A stretch of 64,000 nt of DNA from Macrocybe gigantea (Eukaryota; Basidiomycota; Agaricomycetes; Agaricales; Callistosporiaceae), in the NCBI GenBank assembly GCA_011319805.1, contig SJRY01000261.1:124001-188000 (forward strand), in the 5' to 3' direction. The notes beneath the pieces are model-generated. The model did no database searches and was not told the DNA's origin. It saw only the letters and a list, made by a program, of their open reading frames with translations. This document shows positions 34,456-45,856 of this stretch, piece after piece (within the stretch, counting starts at the first letter, position 1; the number at the start of each line of letters is the position of its first letter). The translations under genes and the position numbers were made by a program.

Positions 34456-36391
34456 TCAAACTCCATAGAATCGAAGATCGATTCCTCTTCGGTTTGCCAG
34501 AGCCAACGCTGCCTCAAAATCCACGGTTGGAGAGTTCCTAATCCTGATGAACTTCCAGCTCGTCACCTGCAAGGCCCTGAGCAAGTCGACAGTGTTGATA
34601 GCAGAGGCGTTGGCAATTGAAATGCAACGTTGAATATGCGAAATCCCGGAGGACGAAAATGACTCGGTCTGCTGGATCTCTTCTGTCATTCTGGCTATGG
34701 AGGAAGTACTGAGCAGATCGCCTTTGACGATGAGCAATCCTAGCTTCTTCAAGCTGGGCATGGCCGCGTCGAGGGCATATTCCTCGGAGGATTCAGATGT
34801 CCGAGACACCCTCACGTTATCCAGAGAAAGGTTAACAAGCGATGACGAAATTTGCATCAGAAACATGTGGAAGTCCGCATTTGACAGAGTCCGGATATCC
34901 TTGAGCGTGACGTTCCGTAGGCATGATTGGGCCGACAGATCGAGGAGGGCTTTTCCAGTGATCCAACCTCCAATGAGATGCAGGTCTTGCAGTTTCGAGG
35001 ACACCTAGAAAAAATTATAATGAAGTAATCGAGCCTATCGGGATGACAGGGGGGACTTCACCTTTGCAGTTTTAGAGTCACTGTGTAGTAGTTCAGTAGA
35101 AAATTCAAGATAAAAGAGAGAAAGAGCTGACGTTGACCACCGATCCGCTAAAACCAGCTTGTGGAAATTAGGCCAATTCCTTATGCAATCCTGCACGTCG
35201 CTGAGATCCAGCAAACGAAAAGGGTATTGTTTGTCTTGACCCAGTCTTTGGCCTTTCATCAGCCCGAGGGACTCTATTTCCTGCCTTCCACGAAGGGCCT
35301 CAATGATTCTGGTGTAGAAGTCTGCATGTATCGGTGGTAATTGCACAACCCGCAGATGCGGCGATCGCTCTATAATCGTTGCGAGGGCCTCAAAGAGGCG
35401 AGTGAGCGCATCCAAATCGTCAGTATAGTATTCCAGATAGTTTGTAGGTAGTAGACCCGTAAGCGGTAGATGGCGATTGCAATCAGATCCTAGTGAGCGA
35501 GCGACGGAAACAGCGGTCGGAAGTGCAAAGGCGTCGTGAATCTGTCTCCGCCCCATAAATTCGAAGAAGTATTTCAAGACTGGTAGATACGCCTTCTGAA
35601 CTAAGGCAAGAGACATGAGGGTTTTTCGCCAATCGCTGGCGAAGTAGCACGATGATGCGGTAAACCACCCGACCCGAAGAATGATGGACGATGGGAGTTG
35701 CCATTGGCGTCCCAACAACCGGTTCTCTACAGGGAGATGCGGATGTGATGATGCATAACGTGAACTTGTCTTGCTAGCCTCGACGAAGGTAACAGAGAAC
35801 GACCAATTCTCAGGCTTGGAGAGTGGATACTCAGAGTGAGGTATAGAGAAGAACAAAGCCTGGCGGTATCATAGAGCACTCTGAAAGAAGAACCTGGCTG
35901 GAGGTGCTTGGGGCATTCTAACCGTGCTTCAAGAATGGCAAAGTATATCGAAGGGACGACCTCGAAAATGATCGTGCAGAGTGGGGAGGCAAGGGACGAT
36001 TGGCTGACTACAAGTGCAGTGCTCATCTCTTGGTTGGTCTGGCGCTCCTTCAAGAAAGATCTGTAGGGCGTCCGCTCAGCTTGATAAGACGAATCGCCGG
36101 ACCATTCTCGGATTCGCTTTGAAAAGGATAGCAATAAGATTTAGTGCTCCAACCGGACAGAAGGAGAAGGAGAAAGGGGCCAACCAGATCTTCCAGGCCG
36201 GCATGTTTCTCCTCCCCGATCACTATCACACGAAAACCGCTGAACTGCTCAGCAGTGCCAGCATCAAATGCGGCGCAGATCGCCACTATCGTGCAATCGG
36301 AGGGATCTGCGACCGTTCTGCTCACCGGAGCCGCCGAATGGCTCAACCAAAAAGTTGGCGAGTGCGTTGTGCCCGCGATATCGGTCATCAT
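34456..36391 (-). CDS. F-box/LRR-like family protein, copy D
   Basis: Full-length paralogue. The start is MMTDIAGTTHSPTF, then WLSHSAAPVSRTV and AAFDAGTAEQFSGFRVIVIG. A phase-0 intron follows LEDL, as in A and B. The middle has SLASPLCTIIFEVVPSIYFA and SFRVLYDTARL. The F-box-like region is LPSSIILRVGWF and LMSLALVQKAYLPVLKYFFE. Then come LRVVQLPPIHADFYTRIIEA, DVQDCIRNWPNFHKLVLADR and a small exon SDSKTAK. The LRR-like block has LHLIGGWITGKALLDLSAQS, FHMFLMQISSSLVNLSLDN, YALDAAMPSLKKL and ALQVTSWKFIRIRN. One frame break lies near 35860. A longer in-frame start at 36532 would add a 47-residue hydrophobic stretch absent from A and B, so 36391 (or 36388) is preferred. Confidence 0.68.
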
Positions 36392-36709
36392 CTGTTGTGC
36401 GAAGGGAAGCTTGGGTAGGCTGAAAATGGTGGCTAACAGCAATGATATGAGAACATACTTAGCGCCCACCGTCACAAAACAGGCGGTGATGTCCCTGAGC
36501 TGATTTTCATGGCAATGGGCGTATGCAAACATTCCTCAGGATGAAGAACACTGAGGAACAATGGTCTTCAAAGATAAAGTCGTGACCACAAGAACAATCA
36601 CACAACAAGTGTTAAACTAAGAAACGCGTTATTTCAACCCACAACCTTCAAATTACGCCCTTTAACAATAGCATATCCCCAGAAACCACGCCCGTCACAA
36701 GATTCTGAA

Positions 36710-37370
36710 TTATTCCACAATGCCGTCAGAAATTGGATGAAGACTTTCAGAATCTGTCTCTGCCGCAAGAGCTCCGTCTGCGGTTTTGAATTGATCAGAG
36801 CGCAACGAGAAAGCTTCCTGAATGGAAAACCGGCGAGGGTGTGCAATCGCGTCAGCCACTTTGGCGGCTGGCAGAGACATTCGGCGTGCCGCGGGCTTCA
36901 GCGACTTGCCCGCCGCCTCAATCGGGGCTGACATCTTCGACAGCGTGTTTCCGAGTTTACGAGCGCCTGTTTTCACAGCGCGACTTGCTAGCGGGCTTTT
37001 GCTTCAGAAAGTGTAAAAAGGGAGAGGACAGAGGGCTTGAAAGATGCAGACCTTTGGTGGTTCTTCTGCGCTTCTTGTTTTTCGTTAACTCAATCTCTGC
37101 CAACTCTTCGCCATCAGCCATGAATTCTTCGTTGACATAGGTAGACGTTGTCGCCATCGACTGGAAAGATTCGATGCTTCGGTTCTTTTTCATCACGACA
37201 CGAGTTCGCCTGATCTTTAAAGCAGGAGGCGCCTTCGGGGTCAAAGAAGGTATGGCCGCCAATATGAGGATGACAAGAACGCTCTCAAGATAATGGACCG
37301 AGGCCACTACACTGGAAAGGAGCTGAACAGGAAGTGGACGGTAGGTTTCGCACAGCACCACGGAGCTCAT
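36710..37370 (-). CDS. Unrecognised small membrane protein
   Basis: Not recognised. Two exons. The first starts MSSVVLCETYRPLPVQLLSS and has one hydrophobic segment (YLESVLVILILAAIPSL), then a basic region (KIRRTRVVMKKNRSIESF) and FMADGEELAEIELTKNKKRR. An intron from GTCTGC (about 37049) to the acceptor CTAG at about 36988 restores phase. The second exon reads ASRAVKTGARKLGNTLSKMS, KSLKPAARRMSLPAAKVADA and FSIQEAFSLRSDQFKTADGA, ending DGIVE and TAA at 36710-36712. About 190 residues. The single membrane span followed by Lys/Arg-rich sequence suggests a type II or tail-less membrane protein with a basic cytosolic domain; that is inference. Confidence 0.5.
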
Positions 37371-37971
37371 CGCGTCAGTCTTCCTGAAATATGCGGATGG
37401 TTGTGGATTTATCGAAGACAAGTTCGGCACATCGAGGAGAACCGAAACGAAAAAACGGATTGTTGGACCGGACTCCAAAATTCCACGCAGCGAGAATCCG
37501 CGTTTCCGTGGGACATACCATCTACGACGGGCGAGTGTTGAGAGTCTTATAGTGCCCCTTTGACTGGATCATGACGTGAATCAAACTGGAAACAAAGTGT
37601 GGGGCGGAAAAAGGAGGCGGACAAGACGGCTCGTGTTAACGGGACGATGGCTGTCATCGTCGCCACTCGTGACATCAATTTAACTTACTGGCGATGTGAG
37701 TGAGGAGGTCAAACTAAAGGCTCTTCTACGATTTCGGCTAATGTGGTCACCAGAATCTTTCGACAAAGCTCAGACAAACGAAAACGGTACCAGAGAAGAA
37801 AAATGCGCACAAACGTATCCAAATAATTCTGGGTATACTCAAGATGTGGTATAGCGAAGGAAAAAAAGGCTTGGGGATGAAAATCCAATCAGTCCAATAG
37901 GCCCAAGCTTTCCATGCGTAGGCTGAGGCTGAGATTTTCTTGAGCGCCGTCGACGAGGTCTTGCGCCATTG

Positions 37972-39543
37972 TCAAGTTCGAGATACGCGCACGTATGATG
38001 GGAAGGCAGGCAGAGAAGACTCCAAAATCTGCGAACGCGCCGACACGGCATCAGGTTGACTGGGGCCAGGCCCAGTCGGCTCCGCTTCAGATTTCGAGGT
38101 CAGACGAAGGATGGATGATTCCAGCTCCAACGCTGTGGCGTGCAATTGTTCTAGCGGGCGAGGAGAACAATTAGGGACAGGTATTCTGACGAGCGTAGTT
38201 CACCCATACTGACCCAAGTGGTCTAGCATGTCATTGTATGCTTTCAGCGGCTCATCGTCATCTAGATGATTTGAACCGTTAGTAGCAAGGTTTAAGGCTT
38301 CAGTTTCGGCTTTGCTGCAGGCATCGCCATGAGATAGGAACGTCTGCATGACGTGGGGTGCTTCTTTTGAGAACTAGTGAAATAACACATGAACAGGTGG
38401 CTCTTTCGATGAAATATTCAAAAGAGGACTGACGTCATCTGTTGCAAGTTCGTCGTAAAAGTCGATGACCCGTTCGGCCTCTAAACGGGTGCGGGCGTCG
38501 GCGAGATCTGCCTCTTCATCATCAAGTTCATTGGAACGAGCCGAAAGATCTTTCTGCATATCAGAACATCGATGCTTAATAAGTCATTCGCAATTTCGCG
38601 GACAAGCTCATGATACTACCTTTGCGGCCTCCTCGGCAGATTGGAAGCATGCTTCCAAAGTTGAAGTCATGTACAACCATGGGTAAACCTGAGCAGCGGC
38701 CTGCAATGAATCGGCTGTAAGAGCGGGCTTCTGTGCATCTGGCGCAGATAGAGCATCGGCAGACTGTCCCGACTAGAATGACATGAGGGTGTTGCTCTGC
38801 ACGAAAAGCATTGTGAGCTCACTATGGAAGGCTCGGAGTGAGAAGACGAAATCGCTTCATCAGGCTCGGAGTCTATGACAGATGCCTTCGTCTTTGATAA
38901 CGAACTGTTCAGGGATCGATGCTGGCAAAGAATGGATTTGACACACCCCAGATTCCTCCACTTCCGAGGTTGAGGTCGCAGATGCTACACTTGAGGTCAG
39001 CTTATGAGCAGAACTGGGCTTCTCTGATACTGCAACGGGTTTGTTCGCCCTGGTGGCTTGCGTGTGGCTGGCATCTGCAGGTGGTGCCTTGCCACGCTTT
39101 GCAGGGGCTGACAGCGTTCCAGGCATCTTTGCGGTCGACGTTACGCTTGCGACAGCAAAGCGCGCAGGCTTCGCATCCATGGATGCGTTGGGGGCGGCCT
39201 GCTTCGCCCTCGATGACGCTGTGCTGCCTGTGACACTGGAGGCAGACACGCTCAAAGGCTTGGCTGCTAGGGGCCTTCCTGGAGACGGTTCAGCGGGGAG
39301 TCTCGAGCAAGGCGTGTCAGAGAGCGAATACCGCGTGCTGACGGGGCATTGGAAGGTGTCTCGTACTTGTTGGCCTTGGACGCCATCGCGAACGACGACG
39401 ACAGCAAGGGCACGCGTTGTTGTTTGATTGGGGAGGTAATTGAAACTCCGGCAATCCAAGCCAAACACTGCGTTTTTGGGTCCCCCCACCGGATCCGAGT
39501 TGAGCGTGTCCGCAACGCTGCCCTCTCGAGGCGTTGCTACCAT
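37972..39543 (-). CDS. Unrecognised Ser/Ala-rich plus coiled-coil protein
   Basis: Not recognised. The first 227 codons (38860-39543) are one open frame, rich in Ala, Ser, Thr and Lys (KPLSVSASSVTGSTASSRAK, RFAVASVTSTAKMPGTLSAP). In a second frame MASKANKYETPSNAPSARGI at 39386 also looks like a natural N-terminus, so a frame break near 39290 may hide the true start. Downstream exons give KASVIDSEPDEAISSSHSEP and ALTADSLQAAAQVYPW, then LYMTSTLEACFQSAEEAAK. After these come KDLSARSNELDDEEADLADA (helical, coiled-coil-like), LDDDEPLKAYNDMLDHL and EQLHATALELESSILRL. The end at 37972 is approximate. Divergent from the AGPAT gene, with only about 100 bases between if the 39543 start is used. Confidence 0.45.
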
Positions 39544-39644
39544 TCTCTCCTTATCATCTTTTTCTAGACATTCACGAGCTAACGTCTTCCAAGGAAAAAA
39601 AATCTAGAGCCACCGGAGTCCTTTTTTAGCCCATCTCAGCCACG

Positions 39645-40924
39645 ATGTCTTTCCTTGTCTCTGTCATCAAACCGCTTGCATACCTCTCTGTACCCGCTAT
39701 CATGCTACGCTCCATCGCGGCACGATCGTCGGTCGCACGGTACTACATTAAGGTCGGGCTGTATGTTGGAACCATGACCGTAGTCGCAGCCTGCAGCATA
39801 GTGGTCGCTGCAGGTATGTCCATCGTCGGCCAGCGATTCGACGTCAATTGCGTCGTTGCGCGGACATTCTACACTATCGCTAGAAGGGTGATTTCGGTCA
39901 ATATTGTCGTAGAGGGAGAAGAGAACCTGGCTACACGACCAGGTGTTATAATGAACAACCACCAGTCTATGCTTGATATCCTTGTGGTAGGAAGGTGAGA
40001 TGGCTTGTGGTCCCTCCACTATCTTGCGCTGGCCCATATGATGGACTCGTGCGAACGTTGGCTTCTTTTCGATTTCACTGACGATTTGATTTCTTTTTTG
40101 GTTAGATTAATCCCTCGACGTGCGTCGATAATGGCAAAGAAGTCTTTGCAGTATACCCCCTTGGACCATTTATGACCATGGCAGGTGCCTTGTTCGTGGA
40201 CAGAGGAAATAACGCCCGTGCGGTGCGATCTCTAGAGGCTGCTGGAGAAATCATGAAGGAAAAGAAAGTGTCAATGTGGATATTCCCAGAAGGCACGCGC
40301 ACCAGCTCCGAGATTCCCAACATGTTACCTTTCAAGAAGGGTGGATTCCATCTTGCAATCCAAGCCGGTATTCCCATTATCCCGATCGTCACAGAAGATT
40401 ACTGGCGAATTTATCGAAAGGGTGTGTTCGAAGATGGAACTATCAAAGTCCGGGGTAAGCACTTTTTTAGCTTTCATAAAGCCTAAAAAATTCTGGGGTT
40501 GTTGACATTCATTTAATTCGCTCTCAATATCCGAACATCATTGTCAACAGTCCTTCCTCCCATTCCGACCACAGGCCTCACTGCAGCGGACGTTCCTGCC
40601 CTCATTTCCCGCGTGCGCGATCAGATGCTTGATGTGTTACGCGATATATCAGTGCCGGTTCCTTCAGGGAAGACTGAGAAATTCGAAGAGACATCACGAG
40701 GCCCCCAATCCCATACCCCGCAAATTGAATCTCCAACATCAGAAGCTCAGACGCCATCGACGCCGTCAGTTTCTTCAGAGGTAGCACCCGAAACAAGTCG
40801 GCGCTCCAGCATATCGAACCTGTCCTCCGTCTCGTCTTCCACACTGCTCAAGTCCGAAATGAGCGATCGTGGTGCAGAGACTGAGGAGGATGAAGGGATG
40901 ATTCTAGTCGGACGACCAACATAG
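39645..40924 (+). CDS. SLC1: 1-acylglycerol-3-phosphate acyltransferase (AGPAT/SLC1)
   Basis: Acylates lysophosphatidic acid to phosphatidic acid at the ER or lipid-droplet membrane. The start is MSFLVSVIKPLAYLSVPAIM. Two N-terminal hydrophobic segments (VGLYVGTMTVVAACSIVVAA) precede the acyltransferase domain: motif I NHQSMLD, motif II around FVDRGNN, motif III FPEGTR and motif IV GIPIIPIV. Introns lie near 39996-40106 and 40455-40551. The C-terminal exon begins VLPPIPTTGLTAADVPALIS and adds a Ser/Pro/Thr-rich tail ending EEDEGMILVGRP. One base is missing near 40163 (TTGG|ACC), where family sequence reads YTPLGPFMT. Total about 370 residues, somewhat longer than yeast Slc1 because of the disordered tail. 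Confidence 0.93.
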
Positions 40925-41816
40925 GGCGGTCTTTTTGGGGCGAGGCTTAGCGAGCGTCGGAAGTTATTCGAATGGGTATCAGTCGGATGAATACAAATTC
41001 AATAATTTTATTAAATTCCGCGGGACGCGCGCTTTTGTTGTCGCGGTTCTCGTCAGCCTCAAGGGAGCTATGATGCAGTTATGCAACGTGAGTCGGTCTT
41101 TTTTTTTTAAACCTATCCTTCTCACCTTACGGAATCGAATCGGAAAACCTGGAGTTTTGCGATGTTTCTCCGTTAGAACTTATCTTGCTTGGCTAATCGC
41201 CTTCGACGCGAAATCTTTTTCTCAGGTGGCTAATCATAAGCCACACTCGATGTCGCACATGCGACGTGCTATTCGTTCACGTACGGTGACAATGGCGATG
41301 ACGAAACCCGCAGCCAGTGCGTAACATGGAGCAAACCAATTGCGTTACGACGATAGTGCAAGTGCGAGGTTGAGCACGCAAATGCTTGGTCGCACGTTCG
41401 CGTCTGAGTTGGTAATCTGAAACATTCCGCTCTCGTAAACCGTGAACGTTCTATTGCCAAACAGGCAACGCGAAGAAAACCTGCAAGACAAGTCGACTTT
41501 GTGCTCTCCTCCTTCGCTCTCAATGAGGCCTGTTTACGGATCATGGAACCATTCAGAGAGTGTTTATGTAAAAAAGAATTAGGGTTTTGACAGGGTCCCT
41601 CCGCTTGCCAACAAGAGACCTCGGTTACTTTCGGTTATGCCGCCAAAGTGCAAATTTTTTTCCAGGCAGCCTCTCTGGTTCCGTGCCATCTCGAACGCCT
41701 TTATTTCCTGATTCAAACGTTCCTTCTTTTCCTTTTTTCCTAACTGCCCACGGGCCCTCCCTCATCTTGATTTCTCCACTTGTGTTGCCTTTTTTTAGGA
41801 TGGCTGCATATCTGGC
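40925..41816. other. Intergenic / 5' region of the GDPD gene
   Basis: About 890 bases without recognisable coding sequence. The right half is pyrimidine-rich and ends at a clear TATA box, so it is the upstream regulatory region of the glycerophosphodiester phosphodiesterase gene. Confidence 0.4.
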
Positions 41817-41823
41817 TATAAAA
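41817..41823 (+). promoter_or_regulatory. TATA box of the GDPD gene
   Basis: TATAAAA in the context GGCTATAAAACGC, 91 bases upstream of the preferred ATG at 41908. It argues against the upstream ATG at 41800, which would lie before it. Confidence 0.55.
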
Positions 41824-41907
41824 CGCAGTCTTCCTCGTTCTCTCCTTACTTCATCGCCTCCTCTGCCACTGTACAGCGCCAATACCCCTCGCCACTCGAT
41901 ATCCCTC

Positions 41908-43496
41908 ATGGCTGCCTCCAAGATCTCTCCCAACACAAGGGTTCTGCCCGGTAATCTCCCCTTCGCTGTCGTTCCAAAATGCATAACAGCTCATTGAGCT
42001 CGACGGTCGTCCAGACTGCTGGGGTCACCGTGGCGTGAGTCTTGTTTCCCCACCTACGTGTCATATTGTCCGAACGGATCTATGTCTCGGCTCCCCTTTT
42101 CGGGAAACCAAACATAGGCCTCTTCCCGATACCCCGAAAATACCCTTGCAAGCTTTGAAGCCGCCATCCGTGACGGCGCTGAGGGGATAGAGAGCGGTAT
42201 TTTCATATTGGCGTCTGAACCTCTCCGCCTCCCATAACCACCGTGCATCAGACGTCCACGTGTCGGCAGACGACGTCGTTGTCATGTTCCATGACCCAGG
42301 TAAAGCCTCGCATGTCGCGTTTCTTTTTTTCATGGGCCGCATATCTCTTCTGACGCGTCGTGTGTTGGACTTGGGGTAGTGCTCGGAAGGACGACAGATT
42401 CAACTGGTAAGTCGGAACTTGCCACCACTCCCCTATATGGGAAGCTTCGGGCTGGGAGTTGCTGACGCGTTCTCCTTCAGGCCAGATCAAGGAAAGGAAG
42501 TGGTATGGAGAAGATGGAATGCAGCACGTCCGCACCATAAAAGAGCCGAAACAATCTATCCCTACTTTCGCCGAGACCGTGGAACTGCTTATGCAGGTGT
42601 GTGCACTGCTTTGCATTGTCCCAAGGGAGTTGGCCTGTGCCTATCGCGTTGTCAACTTGTAGCCCGAAAATCAGCACGTCAAGTTCAATATCGATGTGAA
42701 AGTGCAAAACGATCCTGATCGTCTGTTCTCGCTGATGCACAGCATCATTAGTGCACAGGAGAACTGGGAGAACATCCTCGCTCCTAGGATCGTCCTTGGC
42801 CTGTGGCATCCTCGCTTCTTGCTCTTTGCGAAGGATCGTCTCCCTTATTGCCGCCGTTCCTACATCGGAAACAGCACGTATATTGCCCGAAAGTATTTCT
42901 GGAGCGACTGTGATGCCTTCTCTATGGCATTCGGCACCCTGACGAGCGCTGACGGACATAAGTGAGTAAAGATGACTGTTTCCTAGGCCTTAAGTGGATC
43001 TTGCGTTGCTTAAAACTTTATATCTTCAGATTCCGAATGGAGTGCAAGGCTGCCGGAAAGAAACTTATGGTGTGGACGGTGAACAGACCCGATCACATGA
43101 TGGAGGCAAGCCACTTTTCGTTCGCTTTTCCGGACTCGCGGCCGGGCGTTCCTGATGTCCGTCTCTTCTTTTGCCCAGGCTGTCAGATGGGAAGTGAACG
43201 CCATCATCACGGACGTAACGAATGTTTGGCTCGACTTGAGAGCTGCCTTGCGAGGTACTTTTCGTATCATGACTGTGTGTGCCAAACGTTTTGAGTGACA
43301 CGGCTGTTTTCCCTCCCTTACAGCGGACTATGATAAAATCGGATCAAAATATGGGCGTGTATTCCTGTGGACGACGCCCTGGTTCTACACGCCGTTCCTT
43401 ATCATGCAAGGCAGGAAAGCGAAGATGTACCTAGAGAGTGTCGCTGGACCTTTCGACGCGCCGCCACCGACGCAGGTCGTGAAAGTGGACGTTTGA
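41908..43496 (+). CDS. Glycerophosphodiester phosphodiesterase family protein (GDPD)
   Basis: Hydrolyses glycerophosphodiesters or phosphatidylglycerol (Pgc1-like); TIM-barrel GDPD fold with divalent metal. The catalytic start motif is GRPDCWGHRG (HRG), followed by YPENTLASFEAAIRDGAEGI and the metal-binding ES-D of IESDVHVSADDVVVMFHDP. Then come EPKQSIPTFAETVELLMQ, FNIDVKVQNDPDRLFSLMHS, RIVLGLWHPRFLLFAKDRLP, DAFSMAFGTL, KKLMVWTVNRPDHMMEA and VNAIITDVTNVWLDL. The C-terminus is GSKYGRVFLWTTPWFYTPF, ending KVDV. About nine exons. The N-terminal exon (MAASKISPNTRVLPG) does not join WGHRG in frame without a one-base change near 41994. Both catalytic halves are present, so the enzyme should be active. 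Confidence 0.88.
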
Positions 43497-43933
43497 ATGT
43501 TCGGTACCCGGAACCTTTGGCTTTTTTATAGACTTTTTACAAATTACCTTTCAATACCCTGCACCTTGCATAGAGTCATTTCTTTGGCTATCTTCCCCCA
43601 TCACTTATTCCTAATGATCATTTTTGTTGGCTGTGATTCCTTCACCTGTATTCTATATATTGAATGCACAGGTCGAGGAATTTCTAGACTCAATTCGGCA
43701 ACAATGCATTGGACCGGGCCGTGTGTGAGGCACGGTGCAGTGAACCATGTGGACATCGACGCACACTTGACTATCCATTCCTGTTCTCCCAGTGTCCCAG
43801 TTGCGGCTGATTTCCCTTCTTTCCCTCGAACTCTCCACTTCAAATATAGCCGCTGCGAGAAGGTCTGACTCGACCCGACGGTAGCGCAAAATTAGGCGCT
43901 CTTTCTTATCTATACTCTACAAATTTATGCCTA
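43497..43933. other. Intergenic, nothing recognised
   Basis: 437 bases. A 123-codon plus-strand frame runs through it, but it has no domain and looks like the 3' UTR of the GDPD gene and the promoter of the next gene. Confidence 0.35.
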
Positions 43934-45856
43934 ATGTCCACTCAATCCTCACGCCGCACACACCGCAAAAGGGTCTCTGCATTGCGTCTCTCTTCTGATA
44001 CGACGTCAACCCTTCCTGAATACATCAGCACTGTCAGCGCTGGTTGGAGAAGAGCCGAAGAGAACGACGAAGTGCCGTCGGACAGGCCACCCGACTACCC
44101 GGACAGCGCAGAAGAGGCAGACGAAGAGACCGACTTTGAGGATTCGTACGTCGCTCCTCTTCCTCTTCCCCATTCTGCACTTCCCAGTGCAAGACCTGTT
44201 TCTCCACGGCGTACTCGGCGCCATCATCGGCGCAAGTTTTCGTTGTTGGACGGCTCCAACGACCTATATCTCGACTCGCTACTAGCCCGCAGTGTTCACG
44301 CTCTGGAAATGTCCAATGCCCTCCTTCAGACCTCCATGTCTACGCAGTCCAGCCTGTCGGCCGTCCTGGCGGTCGATTCCCCGGTAGATCGGACCTTGGA
44401 GTCAAGCGCGAGAGGGCTGTCATCCAGGATCCACGAAAATCGACAAGCACAGACTATCTGGGCAGACGACCTAGAGGAAATCAGCAGAGGCGTGGAGGGA
44501 CTCTTTGACGACGCTCCGAAGAAGGCATCGCATTCGAGAGAGCACAGCATCAGCAGCAGCCTTCCGGCATCTAGTTCTATGCCTCATATTCCGCAGAGAC
44601 GCAGGCCTTCACTGTTGGATTTGAGAAAAGCCAACGACGGAACGCCTCAACTTCACCTATCCTTGCAAAACAGGTCGGATCTGGTGTCTCCTCCACCTCG
44701 AGCACTCACGCAGTATATAACGTCGAATGATTCTGTACTGGACCTCATCGCCCTCCCTTCAACACTCGGCCTGCGAGGGCGTGCTTCCTCGCATTCGGCC
44801 TCCTCATCAACAACAGATCTGCATCAGCCTCCTATGACGAACGGCCTGCATGCCACCCCCTCGTCTCCACAGCTCACTGACCGGCCGATCGAACCTTCGA
44901 CCCCCGCTTACAACATGCTCTCATCCATCGTGAACAAGGCATCCTCTTCAGGCACGCCGACCCCATCAACGTCATTCACCGCCGCTCTCCCATCGTTTCT
45001 CTCTAACCCGCGCCAAAGAAGCTCCGAACGCAGTTACAGCACTTCGCAGTCCCCTTCGGCTCGGCCACCCAAGTCGCCAGACAGTTCGCGGACACGATCC
45101 GACAGTTCTCCGAACACGTCGCTCTCGTCGCGGTCGCACACACCCAAACAAATCCACTCGTCCCTACCGCATCGCCCCATGACTCCACCGACGGAGGAGT
45201 CTTCGTCATCAGACGGCTGCCCGGCCAAACTGACCGTTCAGACGCTCCGCAAGATCCTAGACGACCAGCCACCGCCACCGAAGCCCCGCCCGCCCGCATT
45301 CCTGTCACAGACAGCTGCCCCCATCGCCGAGGCGAGCATATCCAATGCCACTGTCTCCGTATCGCGGCTGTTCACAAAGGGCAAACACACGTCGTCCACG
45401 CGGCCACCCTCGCCGCCAAGGCAATCCGCTATGAAGCGCCCGACGCCGACGAGCCTCACGCCGTCCCCGTCTCCCACGCTGTCGGAGATGATCGGTGCGG
45501 GCGTGTCGCGCGCGTTCGGCAGTGCGCCGAGCTCAGGCATGTCGACACCGAAACGCATCAGCTTCGCGGAGCTGCCCGAGTCGTATGCGAGCTCGCGGCC
45601 TGAGGGTTCCTCGTCCAAGTTCAGGCAGAAGAGGAACAGGAGGAACAGGAACCTCGCGAACGGACGCGGCGCGAGAGCGGGGAAGGACGGATCGGGCTCG
45701 AGCGATGGTGGTGGCCTCGCGTGGTGGAGCAGCTGGCTGATCGGCGCGTCTGCTGCGCGGCAGGATGAGAGGATGATTGATGATAGGCTGACCAGGGGCT
45801 GGGGTGGTAGGATGGGCACTGGATTTGGGCGTGGAGCGGAAGATTGGACGATGTGA
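43934..45856 (+). CDS. Intronless 640-residue disordered protein
   Basis: A single uninterrupted exon of 640 codons with no frame break, unusual for this intron-rich region. The start MSTQSSRRTHRKRVSALRLS is followed by an acidic stretch (DSAEEADEETDFEDSYV) and a basic RRTRRHHRRKFSLLDGSND. The best-ordered region is about residues 110-190 (YLDSLLARSVHALEMSNALL, WADDLEEISRGVEGLFDDA), which looks helical. Most of the rest is Ser/Pro/Thr-rich. Near the C-terminus are SRLFTKGKHTSSTRPPSPP, MSTPKRISFAELPESYASSR and RQKRNRRNRNLANGRG. It ends in a Trp/Gly-rich segment (GGGLAWWSSWLIGASAARQD, GRGAEDWTM). I do not recognise it. The Trp-rich hydrophobic patch near the end could be a membrane-binding element; this is inference. 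Confidence 0.75.
   Translation: MSTQSSRRTHRKRVSALRLSSDTTSTLPEYISTVSAGWRRAEENDEVPSDRPPDYPDSAEEADEETDFEDSYVAPLPLPHSALPSARPVSPRRTRRHHRRKFSLLDGSNDLYLDSLLARSVHALEMSNALLQTSMSTQSSLSAVLAVDSPVDRTLESSARGLSSRIHENRQAQTIWADDLEEISRGVEGLFDDAPKKASHSREHSISSSLPASSSMPHIPQRRRPSLLDLRKANDGTPQLHLSLQNRSDLVSPPPRALTQYITSNDSVLDLIALPSTLGLRGRASSHSASSSTTDLHQPPMTNGLHATPSSPQLTDRPIEPSTPAYNMLSSIVNKASSSGTPTPSTSFTAALPSFLSNPRQRSSERSYSTSQSPSARPPKSPDSSRTRSDSSPNTSLSSRSHTPKQIHSSLPHRPMTPPTEESSSSDGCPAKLTVQTLRKILDDQPPPPKPRPPAFLSQTAAPIAEASISNATVSVSRLFTKGKHTSSTRPPSPPRQSAMKRPTPTSLTPSPSPTLSEMIGAGVSRAFGSAPSSGMSTPKRISFAELPESYASSRPEGSSSKFRQKRNRRNRNLANGRGARAGKDGSGSSDGGGLAWWSSWLIGASAARQDERMIDDRLTRGWGGRMGTGFGRGAEDWTM

Noticed and set aside
36389..36532. 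Upstream in-frame extension of copy D with a hydrophobic stretch
   Set aside because: Copies A and B start at the WLSHS block without it, so the internal ATG is preferred.
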